Assembly (NCBI RefSeq): GCF_013033515.1
Contig: NZ_WQEG01000010.1
Coordinates: forward strand, 62,001 to 126,000
Direction: 5' to 3'
From: Ruegeria sp. HKCCA6707
GTDB lineage: Bacteria > Pseudomonadota > Alphaproteobacteria > Rhodobacterales > Rhodobacteraceae
Length of the DNA: 64,000 nt
The position numbers and the translations under genes were made by a program. A model generated the notes under the pieces. That model ran no database searches, was not told the DNA's origin, and saw nothing but the letters and a program-made list of their open reading frames with translations. Shown in pieces: positions 52,631 to 62,653 of the stretch (the stretch's first letter is position 1; each line of letters opens with the position of its first letter).

Positions 52631-53893
52631 TTAGCCATTTTCCATTTGGTAACGAAGAGCGGTTGACACGATATCGCGCCACTCGCCCGATTGCTGCATG
52701 ATCGCCAGACCCTGGTTCAGCGTCTCAAGGACGGCTTCCCCATCTGGATTGTCTTTGTGGGTCATGACGTTAAGCGACTTGATTGCCGCCAGATTGGGGT
52801 TTTCGATTATCTGATGCTCATAGCCCAGACGGCTGATCGCCTCGTCGGCCAGATGGGCTTCGATGGCGATGATGTCAGCCTCACCTTGCATGACCGCGTG
52901 GAAGCAATCATCCGGAGAGACTGGCCGCATCAATGTGATGACGGGTTCATACAAGCTGACCGCATCCATATGAGACAAAGACCAACCTTCGGGGCGGCAG
53001 ATCGTTGTCCCTGCGAAATCCGCGTAGCTGAGCGTCTGTTCATAGCCAGAGCCTGACAACGCGAAGAACGTATCAACGACTTCATAGAACGGGTTCGAGA
53101 AATTGTAGGTCTCGCAGCGGTTACGGTCGTTTTCAGACAGGCTTTCGGCTGCTTCGCAATTTGGGCGCGACCACGGGAATGTGCCGTCAAAAGCCAGTGT
53201 CGGCATGAGCAAATCGAGATGCGAAGACCAGTCATTGACGAACTGGATCTTGTATCCCTGCTCGGGCGCGGCCCGCAACATGGCGGTCTCAACAAGCTGA
53301 GTATACAAGCCGCGATGGGGCAGGGCTTCATCCGTGAACGGGGCGTAGTTTCCACCTGTGATCAACAGCAGCTGACGATCACGGATTTCAGGACGCTCAC
53401 TGTTGGTTGCGTTCCGGATCAACGCAGCACCTTCAACCCGCGCGGCCTCAATCTCGGCCTTGGCGGCTGCCTTGGCGGCAATGACCGCGTCTTCGCTTGA
53501 TTTTTTGGCGGCTGCTTCGGCGGCGGCGACACGGGCTTCCGCCTCAGCGATTGCCTTCGACGCGCGCTCTTCTGCAGCTTTCACCAATTCCGAAGCCATT
53601 TCGACCGCCATGCGTTCTGCTTCGGTATCCGGCTCGGGCAGGGCCCGTCCCACGTCTTCCAAACAAGGAAAAGTCAGCACATCACCGATCCGGATGATGT
53701 TGGGGTTTGACCCGATGACGTCACGGTTCGCGTCATAGAGAAAACCATAGTCTTCCGTCGCATAAACCGCGATTGCCAGTTCGCGCAGACTGTCGCCGCG
53801 CTGAATTTCGTAGGTTGAGCAGGCTTCTTGTGCCGTTGCTGCGCCAGTTGCGGCTGCGAGCGCAAGGCTGGATATGATCAGATGGTTTCTCAT
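52631..53893 (-). CDS. LysM-coiled-coil-solute-binding periplasmic protein B
   Basis: This protein has 420 residues from ATG 53893; the 48-residue upstream extension runs into the phosphatase gene and is rejected. After a signal peptide (cleavage near ATAQEA) come a LysM (YEIQRGDSLRELAIAVYA, ending LTFPC), an Ala/Glu/Lys-rich coiled coil (about residues 95-165) and a SBP_bac_3-like domain (LITGGNYAPFTDEALPHRG to QQSGEWRDIVSTAL). It is a paralogue of protein A with the coiled coil inserted between LysM and binding domain. Placed between A and the phosphatase gene on the same strand, it is probably part of one envelope-signalling unit. Confidence 0.8.
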   Translation of the reverse strand: MRNHLIISSLALAAATGAATAQEACSTYEIQRGDSLRELAIAVYATEDYGFLYDANRDVIGSNPNIIRIGDVLTFPCLEDVGRALPEPDTEAERMAVEMASELVKAAEERASKAIAEAEARVAAAEAAAKKSSEDAVIAAKAAAKAEIEAARVEGAALIRNATNSERPEIRDRQLLLITGGNYAPFTDEALPHRGLYTQLVETAMLRAAPEQGYKIQFVNDWSSHLDLLMPTLAFDGTFPWSRPNCEAAESLSENDRNRCETYNFSNPFYEVVDTFFALSGSGYEQTLSYADFAGTTICRPEGWSLSHMDAVSLYEPVITLMRPVSPDDCFHAVMQGEADIIAIEAHLADEAISRLGYEHQIIENPNLAAIKSLNVMTHKDNPDGEAVLETLNQGLAIMQQSGEWRDIVSTALRYQMENG

Positions 53894-53915
53894 GTGTCCT
53901 GTATTTCTACCAATT

Positions 53916-54695
53916 TCACGAAAGGGCCGGCTTAACGACGGCGATTGATATGTTGTCCTGATCCGGGTCGTTTTTTGCGTGAAGCGCTTGCAGCAACGCA
54001 TCTGCGATGTCGCGCGCCGGGGCATTCGGATGCGCACGCATCAGTTGCTCAATTTCGGTGCCACTCAGAAACTGAAGCCCGTCGCTGCCCAAGACCAGGA
54101 TGTCGGAAGATTTCAGTTCAAACGGAACTTCACGGCTATCGACCTTTGGAATCTCTGCACCCATGATCACCGAAGTCAGCTGATTGCGATCCGGGTGCGC
54201 CTTGGCTTGCGCCTCTGTCAGCGAGCCGTCGGCAACTTGGGCATCGATGACTGGCGCCATCGAGTGATCTTCATTGATCTGCTGCAATTTGTCGTCGCGG
54301 AACAGGTAGAGCGGGCTGTCACCAATCGAGATCCAAAACACGTTTCGATCTAGCAGCAACACACCCAAAAGGGTCGACCCAAGCTGAATACCGTGATCTT
54401 CGCTGTGGCTTGCTACGGCAGCGTTGGCCTGCATAGCAGCCAAGGGCAAGACATCGACAAGAGCGTCCTGCGAAAGCTCTTGGTCTTCCAGCAATCCGTC
54501 GAACGCCGCACGCCAGGTCGAGACACATAGGCCAGATGCAACTTCGCCTGCATCGTGACCTCCCATCCCGTCGGCCACAACGACATAGCCCGCCTGCGCC
54601 GCGTCGAAAACACGGGCAGCAATCGCATCCTCCTGCGTATCTCGCTGACCCTTATCCAGGATCAGCGCAACATCATATGCAGGGGTTGCCAGCAT
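53916..54695 (-). CDS. PP2C-family protein phosphatase
   Basis: This 259-residue cytoplasmic Ser/Thr phosphatase has metal-binding motifs GQRDTQEDAIAAR near residue 16, VVADGMGGHDAGEVAS near 38, LGSTLLGVLLLD near 104, GSDGLQFLSG near 208 and DQDNISIAVVK near 245. It starts one base inside the end of the FHA gene, so the two are coupled. With the kinase upstream it forms a reversible phosphorylation pair. Confidence 0.9.
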   Translation of the reverse strand: MLATPAYDVALILDKGQRDTQEDAIAARVFDAAQAGYVVVADGMGGHDAGEVASGLCVSTWRAAFDGLLEDQELSQDALVDVLPLAAMQANAAVASHSEDHGIQLGSTLLGVLLLDRNVFWISIGDSPLYLFRDDKLQQINEDHSMAPVIDAQVADGSLTEAQAKAHPDRNQLTSVIMGAEIPKVDSREVPFELKSSDILVLGSDGLQFLSGTEIEQLMRAHPNAPARDIADALLQALHAKNDPDQDNISIAVVKPALS

Positions 54696-55687
54696 CAGTC
54701 GGTATCCCGCCAGTCAAAGCCATCGTCGCAGAAGGCTGCAAAGCGGAGAGAGGTTTCACTGATGCGGATCAGGTCACCGCTGGACAGTGCGATGGTGCTG
54801 AGGACAGGCTTGCCATTCAAACGCACAAGGTTGGCCTTGCCACCATGGCCCAGATAGCATTTGCGATCTTCGGGGTCGTAAGCAATCACCGCATGGTTAC
54901 TGCGCGAGATGCCGGTATCGCCGAAATCCAGCTGAATGGCCTGATCATCATTCCGACCGATCTGCATCAGTCCTTCGGTCAAGGTAACAGCTGCGCCGCG
55001 ACCCGGGCCCGAGGTTACAACAAGCCAGCCGACGGGGAATGTGGGCTCTGCCGCTTCGGTCTTGGCGACCGGAGCTGCCGTTTCCATCAAGTCCTGTACC
55101 TTGGTGTCACCGCGCTCGAACCCTAGGAAGGTAGTTTTGACGCGAGACCGGCGGTCACCAGTCGGAGCAGTTGCCGGGATCGGCGCTGGCTCTGGTGCTT
55201 TTGCGAAAGGCTCGGGAACACTCCGCTCCTCTTCTTGCTCGACTTGCTCGACGATTTCGGCAACCTCTGTGATGCTTTCAATCTCAGGGGTTGGCTCCGC
55301 TTTCTCTTCAGCCACCTCTATCGTCGCTTCGGCAACGGCTGCCATGACCTCTTCTTGGCTGGAAACGCCCTGTGCCTCGGTCAAATGCAAGGTGACAACC
55401 GGATCATCTTCTGACGCGATTTCGCTTGCAGCAGGTTCCTCTTCCAAGAGGTCTTCCTCGGGAAACTCTTCCATCTTCTCTTCTGGAAGCAACTCGTCGG
55501 CGTCGTCATAGCTCTCTGAGCTAAGATTGCCACCAGCAAGCGCGTTTCGCAGCGCGTTGAAATCCGCGATGGGCTCAGGCTGGCTGTTGTCTTCGGCCTG
55601 TACCTCGCTGACGTCTGCGAGATCATCGTCCTTGGCTTTGCCGGCACCTTCCAGAAGCCGGCTCAGAGGGCTTTTATATTTGAACAT
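54695..55687 (-). CDS. FHA-domain protein with acidic N-terminus
   Basis: This 330-residue protein has a short basic start (MFKYKSPLSRLLEGAGK), a long Glu-rich, probably disordered region (about 20-215) that contains a Thr-rich segment SRVKTTFLGFERGDTK, and a C-terminal FHA domain (about 225-325) with LMQIGRNDDQAIQLDFGDTGISRSNHAVI and the strand LVRLNGKPV. FHA domains bind phosphothreonine. The N-terminal Thr residues near TTFLG could be the kinase target, so this may be the adaptor of the kinase/phosphatase pair. Confidence 0.85.
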   Translation of the reverse strand: MFKYKSPLSRLLEGAGKAKDDDLADVSEVQAEDNSQPEPIADFNALRNALAGGNLSSESYDDADELLPEEKMEEFPEEDLLEEEPAASEIASEDDPVVTLHLTEAQGVSSQEEVMAAVAEATIEVAEEKAEPTPEIESITEVAEIVEQVEQEEERSVPEPFAKAPEPAPIPATAPTGDRRSRVKTTFLGFERGDTKVQDLMETAAPVAKTEAAEPTFPVGWLVVTSGPGRGAAVTLTEGLMQIGRNDDQAIQLDFGDTGISRSNHAVIAYDPEDRKCYLGHGGKANLVRLNGKPVLSTIALSSGDLIRISETSLRFAAFCDDGFDWRDTD

Positions 55688-55786
55688 GGTGTCGACACCT
55701 TCTTCGCTAATGATGCGGGGCAGAGCCCGCGGGTTAATTCAGTTCTCAGCGCCGAAGCGCGGGGTTGAGGCAGACGCGCCGCGCGC

Positions 55787-58012
55787 TCAGTTTCCTGCCA
55801 GTTGCATGGTTGCGGTTGTTTCGGTTCCGTTACGCAGCACGGTGAATTTGGCTTCGGGCGTGTTCTCGGCCACCAGCGTCGCCAACACGGCGTCCAAAGC
55901 TTCGGGCTGGTCAATCGCTGTATCGGTGTTGCTTTCACGCAAGACGATGTCGCCGACCTGAAGACTTGTCTGACCTTCATTAGCAATCGAGTTCACTACA
56001 GTTTGCCAGCCGCTAACCGAAACATGTGACGCCTCAAAGGTCAGGCCGTTCTCCAGCCCGATGCTACGCTGTGCGGGAAGCGCCAAAAGGCCGTTCTGAG
56101 CACGCGTCTGCCCAAGTTCGCGATAGCGCGCGGCCTTGCGGATATGGCCATCAGGATCAACGGTAAAGCTGTCCAGAAAATGAGCGGCGAGAGAAAGATC
56201 TGCGCGCACCGGGTCACCATTCAGCGTGAAGATGGTCGCGCCACGCTGCACCCATTCACCAATGACCGACATGTCCTGGTTTGGGTTCACAGCGGTGACC
56301 GCGATTGTGTTGCCAGTGGACGCGCGCCGAAGCGCCGTTTGGAACGGAATGGTCACATCCCAATGCGCAAACGACACCTGTTTTTCGGAAAGGTTGACCG
56401 GTGTTGACGCCGCCTTTGCAACGGGCGTCACGTCTTCAGCCAAGGTTTCATTAAGCTGCGGTGCGGCCGCAGCTTCGATGGGAAGCTCTTCGGCCGCTGT
56501 CTCGTCGGACGCTTCTTCCAGCGCCCGCGCCAAAGCAGCGGCCAAAGGTTCTAGCGTTGCCGCAACCTCGGGAGTAACGAACTCTTCCTGCTGGGCAGGC
56601 TCGGTCGGTGCAACATCTGAATCCGCCGCCGGGGCCGGCTCGGCCGGTTTCGGCTCTGTGATGGCCTCGGCGGTCTGCTCGATCGGTTCCCCGGCGACCG
56701 CAATGGCATCGTTGGCCACTGCCGCTTCGGGGCTTGCCTCGGGCGTACCAGTGTTGCCCGACATCACATAAAATCCGCCTGCGGCCAGCGCAATCAACGC
56801 AACACCTGCAAGCAGCACAAATTTCTTGGTACCCCCGGTACCACTTCGGACGACGGTATCTACCGCCACCTTGTTGTCATCGTCCGAGGAAAATTTGGCC
56901 AGATCTTGATCCGCCTTATCCTCGTTTCCGAGGGTCAAGTCAGCGTTTCCGGCCAGCAGCGCAGTGACAACGGCCTCGGCGTTTTCGCTCTCGGCCTTGA
57001 TCCGCGCTGCCTCTTCTTCCTTGTCCTTGCGGTCCATCCCGACAATGACCGAGATCGGGCGATGCTCGAACGTGTCGAACATGACGTCCGGGCCACGGAA
57101 CATACGCAGCCAATCCAGCGCCGATTGCACACGGTCGGTGGCATGTACCTCCATCGCCTTGTCGATCGCTTTCAGAAAGTCTTTGGGATAGCCGACAAAA
57201 CGGCCGTCGAGCGGCGAATAGGGATCGGCATGGCCACTGTTGAACGCGTTCAACCGTGTCTGACCGTCAATCGGACGCTCACCACTGATGGCGTGGTAAA
57301 GGGTTGCCGCAAGCACATAGAGATCGCTGCTGGGCCCTTGATCTGCACCCCGCACGTAGAATTCGTGTGGCGAATACCCGTCCTTGATCACCCGCAACGT
57401 CATCAGCGCCGCGGATTTATGGGCCGCCTGTTCGCGCGCCGCGCCAAAATCGATCAACACCGGCTGATGATGCTCGTCGATCAGAATATTGTCCGGTGAA
57501 ATATCACGGTGCAACATGCCGCTTTGGTGGATGAATGCCACCGCAGACAACATTTTTTCGGTCACCTGAACGATGAAGTCCGGGCCCCGGTCGTTTTCGG
57601 GGTTCTCGACATATTCAAGCAGATCGCACCCACGGATCAGGTCCATCGCGATATAGGCGGTGTTGTTGTCTTCAAACACCTGATGCACGTTCACGATATT
57701 GGGGTGCACCAAACGCGCGTGATTGCGTGCCTCGAGAATGAACAGGTCTATGATGGCGCGCAGGTCTTCTTTGTATTCAGGATCGGCCGGTTCAACCAAA
57801 TCACCGCTGCGTTTACACAGCGCCCCGGGGAAGCACTCTTTGATAACCACGTCACGTTCAAGGCTGTCGCGCGCCAGATATGTGATCCCAAAACCGCCAT
57901 TGCTCAGAAAGCGCAGGATTTCGTATTGCCCGCGCAATAGTTTGGCGCCTGGTTGCAGACCTTCAATTTGAGGTTCGTCGTGCGTCGTGCCGACAGCCTG
58001 GTTGTGGCTCAT
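55787..58012 (-). CDS. Membrane Ser/Thr protein kinase with PDZ-like periplasmic domain
   Basis: This protein has 741 residues from ATG 58012 (a TTG 33 bases upstream is less likely). The kinase domain (about 25-320) has the glycine loop LSNGGFGITYLARD, Lys58 in VVIKE, the catalytic loop LHRDISPDNILID near 171 and the metal loop LIDFGAARE near 190. A membrane helix near residue 395-415 (KKFVLLAGVALIALAAGGFYV) is followed by a long Ala/Pro/Glu-rich linker and a C-terminal module with GLTFEASHVSVSGWQTV and SLQVGDIVLRES, like PDZ. The outer part would sense envelope state and the inner part phosphorylate the FHA protein and the dynamin proteins. Confidence 0.9.
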   Translation of the reverse strand: MSHNQAVGTTHDEPQIEGLQPGAKLLRGQYEILRFLSNGGFGITYLARDSLERDVVIKECFPGALCKRSGDLVEPADPEYKEDLRAIIDLFILEARNHARLVHPNIVNVHQVFEDNNTAYIAMDLIRGCDLLEYVENPENDRGPDFIVQVTEKMLSAVAFIHQSGMLHRDISPDNILIDEHHQPVLIDFGAAREQAAHKSAALMTLRVIKDGYSPHEFYVRGADQGPSSDLYVLAATLYHAISGERPIDGQTRLNAFNSGHADPYSPLDGRFVGYPKDFLKAIDKAMEVHATDRVQSALDWLRMFRGPDVMFDTFEHRPISVIVGMDRKDKEEEAARIKAESENAEAVVTALLAGNADLTLGNEDKADQDLAKFSSDDDNKVAVDTVVRSGTGGTKKFVLLAGVALIALAAGGFYVMSGNTGTPEASPEAAVANDAIAVAGEPIEQTAEAITEPKPAEPAPAADSDVAPTEPAQQEEFVTPEVAATLEPLAAALARALEEASDETAAEELPIEAAAAPQLNETLAEDVTPVAKAASTPVNLSEKQVSFAHWDVTIPFQTALRRASTGNTIAVTAVNPNQDMSVIGEWVQRGATIFTLNGDPVRADLSLAAHFLDSFTVDPDGHIRKAARYRELGQTRAQNGLLALPAQRSIGLENGLTFEASHVSVSGWQTVVNSIANEGQTSLQVGDIVLRESNTDTAIDQPEALDAVLATLVAENTPEAKFTVLRNGTETTATMQLAGN

Positions 58013-58345
58013 TTCTTCCCGCCCATTTAATACATATTGCGACAAAGCTAACTGGGCTTTCAGCCCGCGAACTCACAACCAAACACAGCCGCAGAAACTT
58101 AAGACTGTTAGACGGTTCAAATCTGACTTTATTGGGGCCGCCGCATGGCTTCACTATGGACTTAAAAAATGGTGAATCAATATGTTGAGATATCGACCTT
58201 GGCGACACCATATATAGTGTTGCTGAGTTGGATAAATCGCACCATACCCCGCATTTCCCGGCTATTGGTCTCTGAATTCGAAACAATAGCAGCCCGATTC
58301 TTGACACCGCGAATCGGGCTGTAACAGTGCAATCTATGCGGGAAT
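58013..58345. other. Intergenic region with perfect inverted repeat
   Basis: This 333-base stretch separates the dynamin genes from the kinase gene. AGCCCGATTC (58291-58300) and GAATCGGGCT (58311-58320) make a perfect ten-pair stem with a ten-base loop, 26 bases after the dynamin-A stop on the minus strand. The following GCTATTGTTTCG is only weakly T-rich, so termination is likely but not strong. The remainder is rather AT-rich and should hold the kinase promoter. Confidence 0.55.
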
Positions 58346-59629
58346 TCAGGTGCCTGTTCGGGAAGCCGCAGAAGCTTCGGAGCTGCCAGCCCAGGCCAGA
58401 GTATCGCTCAACTGGGCCAGAATCCGTACCGCATCTTTCAAAGGCGCGGAACCGCTTTCGAATTGCAGCAGCAACAAAAGGTCAGTCGCCTTTTCGAATT
58501 CAGCTGGAACCCAATCTGCGTCAGGGTTGATCTCTTCACTTGCCTCCAACCGCTCGGCAAAATCCTCAACAATCTCCTGACAATTCTGCAGAAATGCTGC
58601 AGGCTCGGTCTCGGGGCTTTCGCTGAGATCATGGTGAATGCTGGCAATCGCTGCGAGCCAATCCTCGAGGATCGGGTTTTGCAAGGGGGAGAGATTTGCC
58701 GCGACGCCAGGTTGAACCGATGCATCGTCAAGCTGTTCTTCTGATTGCGCGTCTTCAAACTGTTCCAGATAGGGCTGGAACACAGTCTCGATGTCTTTTC
58801 GCGCCGCGTCCAGATCGGCCTGGCGATGAACCGATGCCATGCGCAAAACCTGCTCGGCCAAATCCTGACCACCGCAGCTGTTCCAAAGATCAAAGTCAGG
58901 CTCCGGTTCTTGTGCCATCGCGCGTACCGCGACCGGAGTGCCAATCGGAACAACTGCTTGAAACAGGCCGTTCTTTTCTTTGTCCAGTCGTGCGGTGACA
59001 CGCTCAAGCGCGGATTTGTCCGTCAAAAGATCAGCATGGGTGACCGCAAGCACACTGTTGTCGCGCAGCTTTTGCGGAACCTTCATCCACAGGTGACGCT
59101 CAGTCTCACGCCAAGCGGTGGTTCCATTGGTGCACCAGATCGCACAATCGACGTAACTCAACAGGTCCAACGTCTGCTTATAGGTGTCATCCAATGCACC
59201 GGCGCCCGGCAAGTCGAACAGAGAGATTTCCTGCAGGGCAGGGGTGTTTAGCCCAACCGAGATGAAATCTGGTTCTTCCTTGGCGGCTTTTTCGAGAACG
59301 ATCCCCGAGTAAACTTTGGGCTCTCGATCCCACCAGCCAACTGTAGTTTCCGGAGACTCGGAATAAGCCACAATCACCAGCGGCAGTTTAAGATGCTGTG
59401 GACCTGTCGGCAGAATGTCGGCACCTGCCAGCATATTGGCAAGGCTTGATTTTCCAGCGCCGAACTCACCCGCGAAGCCGATTGAAACGGCGTTCGAGAG
59501 CTTTTCGGCATGTGCCATCGCTTTGGAACGCAGATCGTCCAGCCCTGGTGTTGCCGGCAATTTCTCAGTTGCAGTCAGAAACCGTTCGAGCTGTCTTACC
59601 TCTGCATCGGTTCCGGGGAAATCGATCAT
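58346..59629 (-). CDS. Dynamin-like GTPase A
   Basis: This 427-residue GTPase has G1 GFAGEFGAGKSSLANML near residue 50, G3 FDLPGAGALDD near 137 and G4 AVTHADLL near 191. The segment ADILPTGPQHLKLPLVIVAYSE fits the G2 region of bacterial dynamins. The C-terminal half is helical with acidic stretches. No membrane helix was seen. It starts four bases inside the end of the larger dynamin gene, so the two are made together and may form a heteromer, as in other tandem bacterial dynamins. Confidence 0.85.
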   Translation of the reverse strand: MIDFPGTDAEVRQLERFLTATEKLPATPGLDDLRSKAMAHAEKLSNAVSIGFAGEFGAGKSSLANMLAGADILPTGPQHLKLPLVIVAYSESPETTVGWWDREPKVYSGIVLEKAAKEEPDFISVGLNTPALQEISLFDLPGAGALDDTYKQTLDLLSYVDCAIWCTNGTTAWRETERHLWMKVPQKLRDNSVLAVTHADLLTDKSALERVTARLDKEKNGLFQAVVPIGTPVAVRAMAQEPEPDFDLWNSCGGQDLAEQVLRMASVHRQADLDAARKDIETVFQPYLEQFEDAQSEEQLDDASVQPGVAANLSPLQNPILEDWLAAIASIHHDLSESPETEPAAFLQNCQEIVEDFAERLEASEEINPDADWVPAEFEKATDLLLLLQFESGSAPLKDAVRILAQLSDTLAWAGSSEASAASRTGT

Positions 59630-61668
59630 TCTGCGGCCTCTGGCTGAAGATTGTCTGACAGGGCAGCGCCCATGGTGCTGTTCAATTCATCGACGATGTG
59701 GCGGGCGCGGTCAACCGCAGCTTGTGCTTCGACACGCGGGTTGCTGCTTTGCGGCCCAACGCGATGCTCTAGATGGCCTGTGAGAAGGGCCAAGTAGTGA
59801 TCCAGCACTGTTTTCATCCGCTCAACCAGATCACCGCGCGCGGTGTCGATCAGATCATCACCGATCATCTCGAATTCCTGAATGATCATTCGCTCAGCCC
59901 GATTGACGACGCTTTTGCGCGAAATCAGACGCGACAGCCAGGTGACGCGAAGTTCGACTGTTATACCTCGGGTCAGAGCCGTCATGTTCGGGCGGAACCA
60001 GCGTACAGCACTGGTATTCATGCGATTTTCGGACTGGTCGCGCCATCCAGGCAAGGCTCGGAGTGCCGCGTTGCTTTGCATATCAATCGCATAAAGCTCG
60101 CTTAACATGCGTTGGCGTACCACTTGAGTTGCGCCTTGAACCAATTCACGCATGCGTTCGCGCAGCGGTCCAAAATTCAACTCGGTCTCGTTGTTCTTGG
60201 CAAGCAAAGGCGATTGCCCGTCAGGTCCACGGACCACCAAAGAGACGGCCTCGGCCACCGTATCATCCATGACACCCCGCAAATTGGCCAGAACGTCGTC
60301 CATTTCATTGGTGATCGTCTCCGACTTTTCGACCACAAGCGCCTTGAGGTCTGAAAGCGCCTGATTGCTTTCCGTGATATCTTTGGTTTCGGGCCCCTCT
60401 TTCGCTTCCAGCGCGCGCAGGTTCGCTTTGCTGCGATCCAGCTCGCCCTGAGCGAAGCTGTTCAAGTGCTGCCACGCCATACGCAACTGCTCATTACGCG
60501 GCCCATTTGTCAGGGCCTGAGTTACATGGTGCCGCAGGTCTGGCAGACCCGAAGCAACCATAGCGGCATAGCGTAAAACAGCGGCGCGGCTGACAGGGCC
60601 CGAGCCCTGCTTGATCTCTTCCACACCAGACAGGTACTGACGCATCTGCTCAGGGTGTGCCCGAAGCCAGGCAAGGATCTGGTCGTGATCAATCCCGGTT
60701 TCATCACCTGTCAGAGCGTAGTGCGCCCATTGTGCGCTTCCCATCAGAACATCGATGTCCGAGTTGCCAAGGGCACGTTCGAGCCCTTCCAATACATCGG
60801 CACGTACTTTCGTCGCGTCTTCTGCACCGCCACCCAATTCGTCGACACGGTTGATGAAAACCACGATCTGACCAAGTTCCAACGCCTGCATCAGGCGGAA
60901 CAGCTTAAGGTCCGCCCGCGAGAGTGCTTGGTGAGCAGACAGAACCACGACGAAGAAGTCCGACTCCTTCAGGTATTGTCGCGAAATCTCTTCCCGGATC
61001 AGCAAAGGGTCGTTGACGCCGGGTGTATCTGTGACCGTCAGGGGAAACGGAAAATGGCCAAGGTCAAAGTATACTTCGGCCTTGCGGGTAATGTCGCTAT
61101 AAAGGCCACGATCAGACCCGGGATCATGCGCGTCCTCTTCTGTCGGGTCGTCGCCTGCGCAGACATACCGCGCCAAATCCTCGGATGTCAGATCTTCCAA
61201 ATCATGGTGTTGACCCAGCAGGTGTTTATAACTTTCACCCAAACGCAGCTTGGCGCGCGTTTTCATCGCCTCAACCTGCTCTTCGATCATCTCGCGCTTA
61301 TAGCTGTCCTCCTCATCGGGGAACATGTTGCGCAGCTCTTCGCCTTCGGCGATCAGCGATTGCCATTGGCGGTTGTCGAAGAAATGGAATTCGGCCCCCG
61401 ACGTTCTGCCCGAAGGGTGACCGAAATGCATGTCGGTAATCACCGTCGTCCAAGGGTTTACGTCCGAGGGCAAGTATTCGGCATGACCGGTAAACCCGTT
61501 GATCAGGCGAGACTTGCCGGCTTTGATCTGGCCGACAAACGCAATCGAGGGTTTCAGGTTTGTCAGGTCGTCAACAATGCGTGAGATGAAATGACGGGTT
61601 TCGTCATTGCTCATCTCATTCATATCTTCAGCGATGCGAATAAGTTCGTTGCGTTTCTGCTCGCTCAT
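59626..61668 (-). CDS. Dynamin-like GTPase B
   Basis: This protein has 680 residues from ATG 61668 (preceded by AGGTGAACCT; GTG and ATG codons further upstream lack a ribosome-binding site). The GTPase motifs are G1 AFVGQIKAGKSRLING near residue 44, the G2 segment EYLPSDVNPWTTVITDM, G3 TVTDTPGVNDPLL near 213 and G4 FINRVDELGG near 272. The second half is a long helical stalk-like region. It contains an amphipathic or hydrophobic patch near 565-600 (LTRGITVELRVTWLSRLI) that could bind lipid. It is likely to remodel or hold membranes together with dynamin A. Confidence 0.85.
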   Translation of the reverse strand: MSEQKRNELIRIAEDMNEMSNDETRHFISRIVDDLTNLKPSIAFVGQIKAGKSRLINGFTGHAEYLPSDVNPWTTVITDMHFGHPSGRTSGAEFHFFDNRQWQSLIAEGEELRNMFPDEEDSYKREMIEEQVEAMKTRAKLRLGESYKHLLGQHHDLEDLTSEDLARYVCAGDDPTEEDAHDPGSDRGLYSDITRKAEVYFDLGHFPFPLTVTDTPGVNDPLLIREEISRQYLKESDFFVVVLSAHQALSRADLKLFRLMQALELGQIVVFINRVDELGGGAEDATKVRADVLEGLERALGNSDIDVLMGSAQWAHYALTGDETGIDHDQILAWLRAHPEQMRQYLSGVEEIKQGSGPVSRAAVLRYAAMVASGLPDLRHHVTQALTNGPRNEQLRMAWQHLNSFAQGELDRSKANLRALEAKEGPETKDITESNQALSDLKALVVEKSETITNEMDDVLANLRGVMDDTVAEAVSLVVRGPDGQSPLLAKNNETELNFGPLRERMRELVQGATQVVRQRMLSELYAIDMQSNAALRALPGWRDQSENRMNTSAVRWFRPNMTALTRGITVELRVTWLSRLISRKSVVNRAERMIIQEFEMIGDDLIDTARGDLVERMKTVLDHYLALLTGHLEHRVGPQSSNPRVEAQAAVDRARHIVDELNSTMGAALSDNLQPEAAE

Positions 61669-61736
61669 TAGGTTCACCTGGTAACTCATATGCACTAATA
61701 TTAAAGAATAAAGAACAGGATAGGGCAGGATCGCGG

Positions 61737-62627
61737 TTATTCAGCGGCACCCTGCAGTGATCTCCATAGGTTTACGACTGCACCCAGCTTGCGCGCCTCG
61801 TGCAATGTGATTGCTGTTTGCGCACCGTCGCACAGGATCGAAAGGCCGGTGCCTTGCCCGCCCGAAGCGCGCACAACAATCAGTTGTGGTTGGGTCAAGG
61901 CACCTTCGCTGTCCGATTTCCAGCCGGCAAGGTCCTTTGCAAAGCTTTGCAAAAGCTCTTGTTCGGGAAAACCGCTCTGACCTTCGGCGCAAAGCCCGTC
62001 GAGTTCGAGCGCTTCGCCGTCGTCGTCACTTAGAAGGATGCGACCCTCTGCAAAGCGATCAGAGGCCGCGTAGAAACCATGCGCCATACCCGAGGGGCTG
62101 GTGGGTTCGGTTTCCACGGCTTCAACCGGTTCCACGTTTGGCTCGGGCTCGATTTCTTCCTCGGGCGCGTCGGGCACGATCGTCATGATAGGTTCTTCGG
62201 AAATTTCTATCCCGGCACAGGCTGCAGCGATCTCGGAATAGGTGATCCCGACATCGTCAGCCTCAAGCTGGTTGTCCGGGCGCAGCGATACCAATTCAAG
62301 TGGGCCAGGGGCCATCGCGATGTCCGTCACCATCCTTGCCAGAACCTCGGTCAGTGCTTCGCGCGGCTCCGTTTCAAAATCGGGCGTTGGCTCGTCGCCA
62401 AAGCTAAAGATATCGGTGATGCGAGAGCTATTGACCTCGATCGCCAGAACCAGGTCGTTGGCGGCCGTAAACTCCAGCCTGCGCGGAAGAATGGTGCCAC
62501 GAATGGCTTTCAAAACGCCGTTTCTGCGGTCCTGTGCGGTGTCACCGTTCAGGTAGACAGCAGGCGTCAAACGCGCGAGTGAGTTGCGTCCAATACTGTC
62601 GAGCATCTCAAGAATGTCGGTATCCAT
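61737..62627 (-). CDS. Hypothetical protein with acidic linker
   Basis: This 296-residue protein is not recognised. It has an N-terminal compact part (about 1-145, with LARLTPAVYLNGDTAQDRRNG and FSFGDEPTPDFETEP), a Glu/Pro linker (about 148-180) and a C-terminal part (185-290) with GRILLSDDDGEALELDGL and LIVVRASGGQGTGLSILCDG. It sits between the dynamin pair and the roadblock-like gene and reads in the same direction, so it probably belongs to this system. Confidence 0.6.
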   Translation of the reverse strand: MDTDILEMLDSIGRNSLARLTPAVYLNGDTAQDRRNGVLKAIRGTILPRRLEFTAANDLVLAIEVNSSRITDIFSFGDEPTPDFETEPREALTEVLARMVTDIAMAPGPLELVSLRPDNQLEADDVGITYSEIAAACAGIEISEEPIMTIVPDAPEEEIEPEPNVEPVEAVETEPTSPSGMAHGFYAASDRFAEGRILLSDDDGEALELDGLCAEGQSGFPEQELLQSFAKDLAGWKSDSEGALTQPQLIVVRASGGQGTGLSILCDGAQTAITLHEARKLGAVVNLWRSLQGAAE

Positions 62628-62653
62628 CGTGTCTTGACCCCCTTTGGACCTGT

